A DNA stretch of 9,468 nt from Microbacteriaceae bacterium (GTDB lineage: Bacteria; Actinomycetota; Actinomycetes; Actinomycetales; Microbacteriaceae). A model generated the notes under the pieces. It saw only the letters and a program-made list of their open reading frames with translations. It was not told where the DNA came from and did not search any database. Of the stretch, positions 7,073 through 9,468 are shown in pieces (position 1 is the stretch's first letter; every line of letters begins with the position of its first letter). The stretch covers positions 1 to 9,468 of the forward strand of contig JAODAU010000229.1 of assembly GCA_025463615.1 (NCBI GenBank). Direction: 5' to 3'. The position numbers and the translations under genes are program-made.

Positions 7073-7088
7073 ATCCTAGACGTAGGCT
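7073..7088. promoter_or_regulatory. Back-to-back -10 elements for the reductase (-) and DUF3099 gene (+)
   Basis: TAGGAT on the - strand (7073-7078) and TAGGCT on the + strand (7083-7088) point outward from a shared 4-bp centre, so CCTA-GACG-TAGG is a perfect dyad. Each fits TAnnnT. The right one would start transcription only a few bases before the ATG at 7100, and no SD precedes that gene. The left one would give the reductase a leader of roughly 28 nt. No consensus -35 is evident. Confidence 0.35.
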
Positions 7089-7099
7089 TATCCCAGCCC

Positions 7100-7387
7100 A
7101 TGGCGAAGACGCAATCGATCACCAGCATCCCCCGGTCGCCGAACGACGATCGGCACAGCCGCATGGTCCGGTACTCGATCGGCATGGGCATCCGCGTGCT
7201 GTGCCTCATCTCGCTGGTGTTCCTGCGCGGCTGGTGGCTGGTGCTCCCCGCCATCATCGCGATCGCGGGCCCCATGATCCTGGTGGTGCTGGCCAACGCC
7301 GTCGGGCCGAAGACGGCCTCCGCGGTGGAGCGCCCCGGCAGCATCGTGCCCGTCTCCCGGCCGCAGTCCCCGGACGACCCGGCATGA
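7100..7387 (+). CDS. DUF3099 family small membrane protein
   Basis: This 95-residue protein has the DUF3099 layout: a hydrophilic N-terminus with SITSIPRS and a basic NDDRHSRMVRYSIGMGIR block (about 15-32), then two hydrophobic segments at about 33-43 and 46-65 separated by a short RGWW turn, and a Pro/Ser/Asp-rich C-terminal tail. It is an inner-membrane protein of unknown function found in actinobacteria. The chosen start is ATG 7100; the open frame reaches back to 7025, but that part overlaps the reductase start and promoter and lacks family sequence. Its TGA overlaps the ATG of the following gene (ATGA, 7384-7387), so the three genes 7100-8441 look like one translationally coupled unit ending in the cytochrome oxidase assembly factor. 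That link hints at, but does not prove, a role near respiration. Confidence 0.8.
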   Translation: MAKTQSITSIPRSPNDDRHSRMVRYSIGMGIRVLCLISLVFLRGWWLVLPAIIAIAGPMILVVLANAVGPKTASAVERPGSIVPVSRPQSPDDPA

Positions 7388-7602
7388 TCGGCGAGGTCAC
7401 CGGCACCGTCTGCTCGAGAGCCGGCTGCGCCGAGGATGCCGCGTGGAACGTCAACTGGCGCAACCCCCGCATCCACGGCGTCGACCGCGTGAAGGTCTGG
7501 CTCGCCTGCGACGAGCACGTGGAGTACCTGCGCGACTACCTCGCCACCCGTGACTTCCCCGTAGTCGTCACTCCCCTCGGCGTGGCGGTGGATGCCGTAT
7601 GA
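7384..7602 (+). CDS. Uncharacterised 72-residue protein with possible zinc site (C-x4-C, C-x2-H)
   Basis: I do not recognise a named family with certainty. The protein is small and soluble-looking. It carries C10 and C15 near the N-terminus and C42 and H45 in ACDEH, a four-ligand set that would suit a zinc ribbon-like fold. Between them is a WNVNWRNPRIHG segment rich in aromatic and polar residues. The C-terminus is hydrophobic and ends in VAVDAV. Its start and stop are both ATGA overlaps, with the DUF3099 gene upstream and SURF1 downstream, so it is almost certainly translated from the same message. The frame runs open much further upstream, across the reductase, but only the ATG at 7384 gives a sensible protein. 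My recollection is that similar short proteins sit beside SURF1 in other Microbacteriaceae, unchecked here. Metal binding and any link to oxidase assembly are inference. Confidence 0.75.
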   Translation: MIGEVTGTVCSRAGCAEDAAWNVNWRNPRIHGVDRVKVWLACDEHVEYLRDYLATRDFPVVVTPLGVAVDAV

Positions 7603-8441
7603 AGGCCTGGCGCATCGCCTTCAGCAGGCGCTACCTCGGCTACCTCGCCCTCGCGATCGTGTTCTCGATCGCCTGTGTCGCCCTCTCGCACTGGCAGGTG
7701 GACCGCCTCAACGAGACCCGCACCGCCAACAATCTGGTCGAGCGCAACTTCGATTCGACGCCGACCCCGCTCGCCGAGGTGCTGCCGACGCTCACGTCGT
7801 ACACGGGCAGCCAGGAGTGGAAGCAGGTGACGGTCCGCGGCCGCTACCTGCTCGACCAGCAGCTGCTCGTGCGCAACCGCCCGCTCGACGGAAACCCGGG
7901 CTTCGAGGTGCTCGATCCGCTGCTGCTGGACGACGGCACCGTCTTCATCGTCGACCGCGGCTACGTGCCCACCGGCAACCACCAGGACCTGCCCGACTCG
8001 ATCCCGGAGCCGTCATCCGGCCGCGTGACGGTCGTCGCGCGCCTTCAGGCGAGCGAGCCGACGTTCGACCAGACGGCGGGCAAGGGCCAGGTCTCCACCA
8101 TCCACCTGCCCCGGGTCGCGGAGCTGGTCGGCAAGCCGACCTTCACACGCGCCTACGGACTGATGGTGCACGAGACGCCCGCGGCTGCCACGAACCCGAT
8201 GCCGCAGCCGAAGCCGCAGCTCGACGAGGGGCTGCACATCTCCTACGCGATCCAGTGGATCCTCTTCGGCATCATGGCGTTCCTGGGCCTCGGCTACGCG
8301 ATCCGCACCGAGTATCGCGCTCGCAACGCCGACGACCCGGTCGAGCGCGAGCGGGCGGCCGAGCGGGAGCGCCGCAGGGCGGCGAAGCCCCGGTCGGATG
8401 CCGAGGTCGAGGACGAGCTGCTCGACAGCGTCACCAAATAG
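7599..8441 (+). CDS. SURF1 family cytochrome c oxidase assembly protein
   Basis: This 280-residue membrane protein is of the SURF1/Shy1 family, which helps insert heme a and assemble cytochrome c oxidase. It has the typical two-helix topology: a first transmembrane segment at about 12-30 leading into ALSHWQVDRL (28-37), a large extracytoplasmic domain, and a second segment at about 214-236. Family blocks include VRNRPLDGNPGFEVLDPL (91-108), the VDRGYVP strand (118-124) and HISYAIQWILFG (213-224), whose QW is a hallmark. The tail after 237 is strongly charged (ERERAAERERRR) and probably cytoplasmic, as in actinobacterial members. It starts at ATG 7599 within the ATGA overlap with the small Cys/His gene, giving a coupled cluster of three. 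The stop is 27 bp from the convergent ABC-F gene, with no obvious terminator between. No oxidase subunit gene is in the window. Confidence 0.92.
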   Translation: MKAWRIAFSRRYLGYLALAIVFSIACVALSHWQVDRLNETRTANNLVERNFDSTPTPLAEVLPTLTSYTGSQEWKQVTVRGRYLLDQQLLVRNRPLDGNPGFEVLDPLLLDDGTVFIVDRGYVPTGNHQDLPDSIPEPSSGRVTVVARLQASEPTFDQTAGKGQVSTIHLPRVAELVGKPTFTRAYGLMVHETPAAATNPMPQPKPQLDEGLHISYAIQWILFGIMAFLGLGYAIRTEYRARNADDPVERERAAERERRRAAKPRSDAEVEDELLDSVTK

Positions 8442-8468
8442 GCGGATCGAGCCCGTCCAGATCGGCCG

Positions 8469-9468
<1,000 letters not shown>

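Overview
The window is high-GC DNA with dense, short-gapped genes, GTG starts and few Shine-Dalgarno sequences. Together with the protein types (TreS with actinobacterial-type GlgC and GlgA, DUF3099, a MabA-like FabG, SURF1), this points to an actinobacterium. The recurring heptamer GGATGCC and the gene content make Microbacteriaceae my best guess; that is inference. Almost all of it looks like ordinary chromosome. I see no mobile element, CRISPR array, tRNA or rRNA.

Layout. (1) 1-1845, + strand: the 3' end of trehalose synthase (treS), then a DEDDh 3'-5' exonuclease and a Nudix hydrolase joined by a GTGA overlap. (2) 1846-2098: 253 bp without a gene, holding a large perfect-arm inverted repeat and a separate hairpin that fits a terminator for the next gene. 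(3) 2099-4411, - strand, transcribed leftward: glgA (GT4 glycogen or maltose-1-phosphate synthase), an ABC ATPase and rpmE2 (ribosomal protein L31 type B). (4) 4412-4456: a 45-bp divergent control region with a dyad at its centre. (5) 4457-6344, + strand: glgC and serB, 4 bp apart. (6) 6327-7037, - strand: a fabG/mabA-like reductase whose 3' end overlaps that of serB by 18 bp. (7) 7100-8441, + strand: DUF3099 membrane protein, a 72-residue Cys/His protein and SURF1, linked by two ATGA overlaps. (8) 8469-9468, - strand: an ABC-F ATPase that runs off the window and carries an in-frame TGA where the family has glycine.

The genes treS, glgC and glgA form an alpha-glucan/trehalose theme. GlgC makes ADP-glucose, which GlgA uses either to extend glycogen or, if it acts like mycobacterial GlgM, to make maltose-1-phosphate for GlgE. 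TreS interconverts trehalose and maltose. The glgE and maltokinase genes are not in the window. The remaining genes are housekeeping: serine synthesis, fatty-acid or mycolate-type reduction, cytochrome oxidase assembly and translation.

I found no convincing new multi-gene system. The points most worth checking are the nonsense codon in the ABC-F gene, the 66-nt inverted repeat at 1940-2005, the compact glgA/glgC divergent promoter with its central dyad, and the small conserved-looking Cys/His protein fused by overlap between DUF3099 and SURF1.
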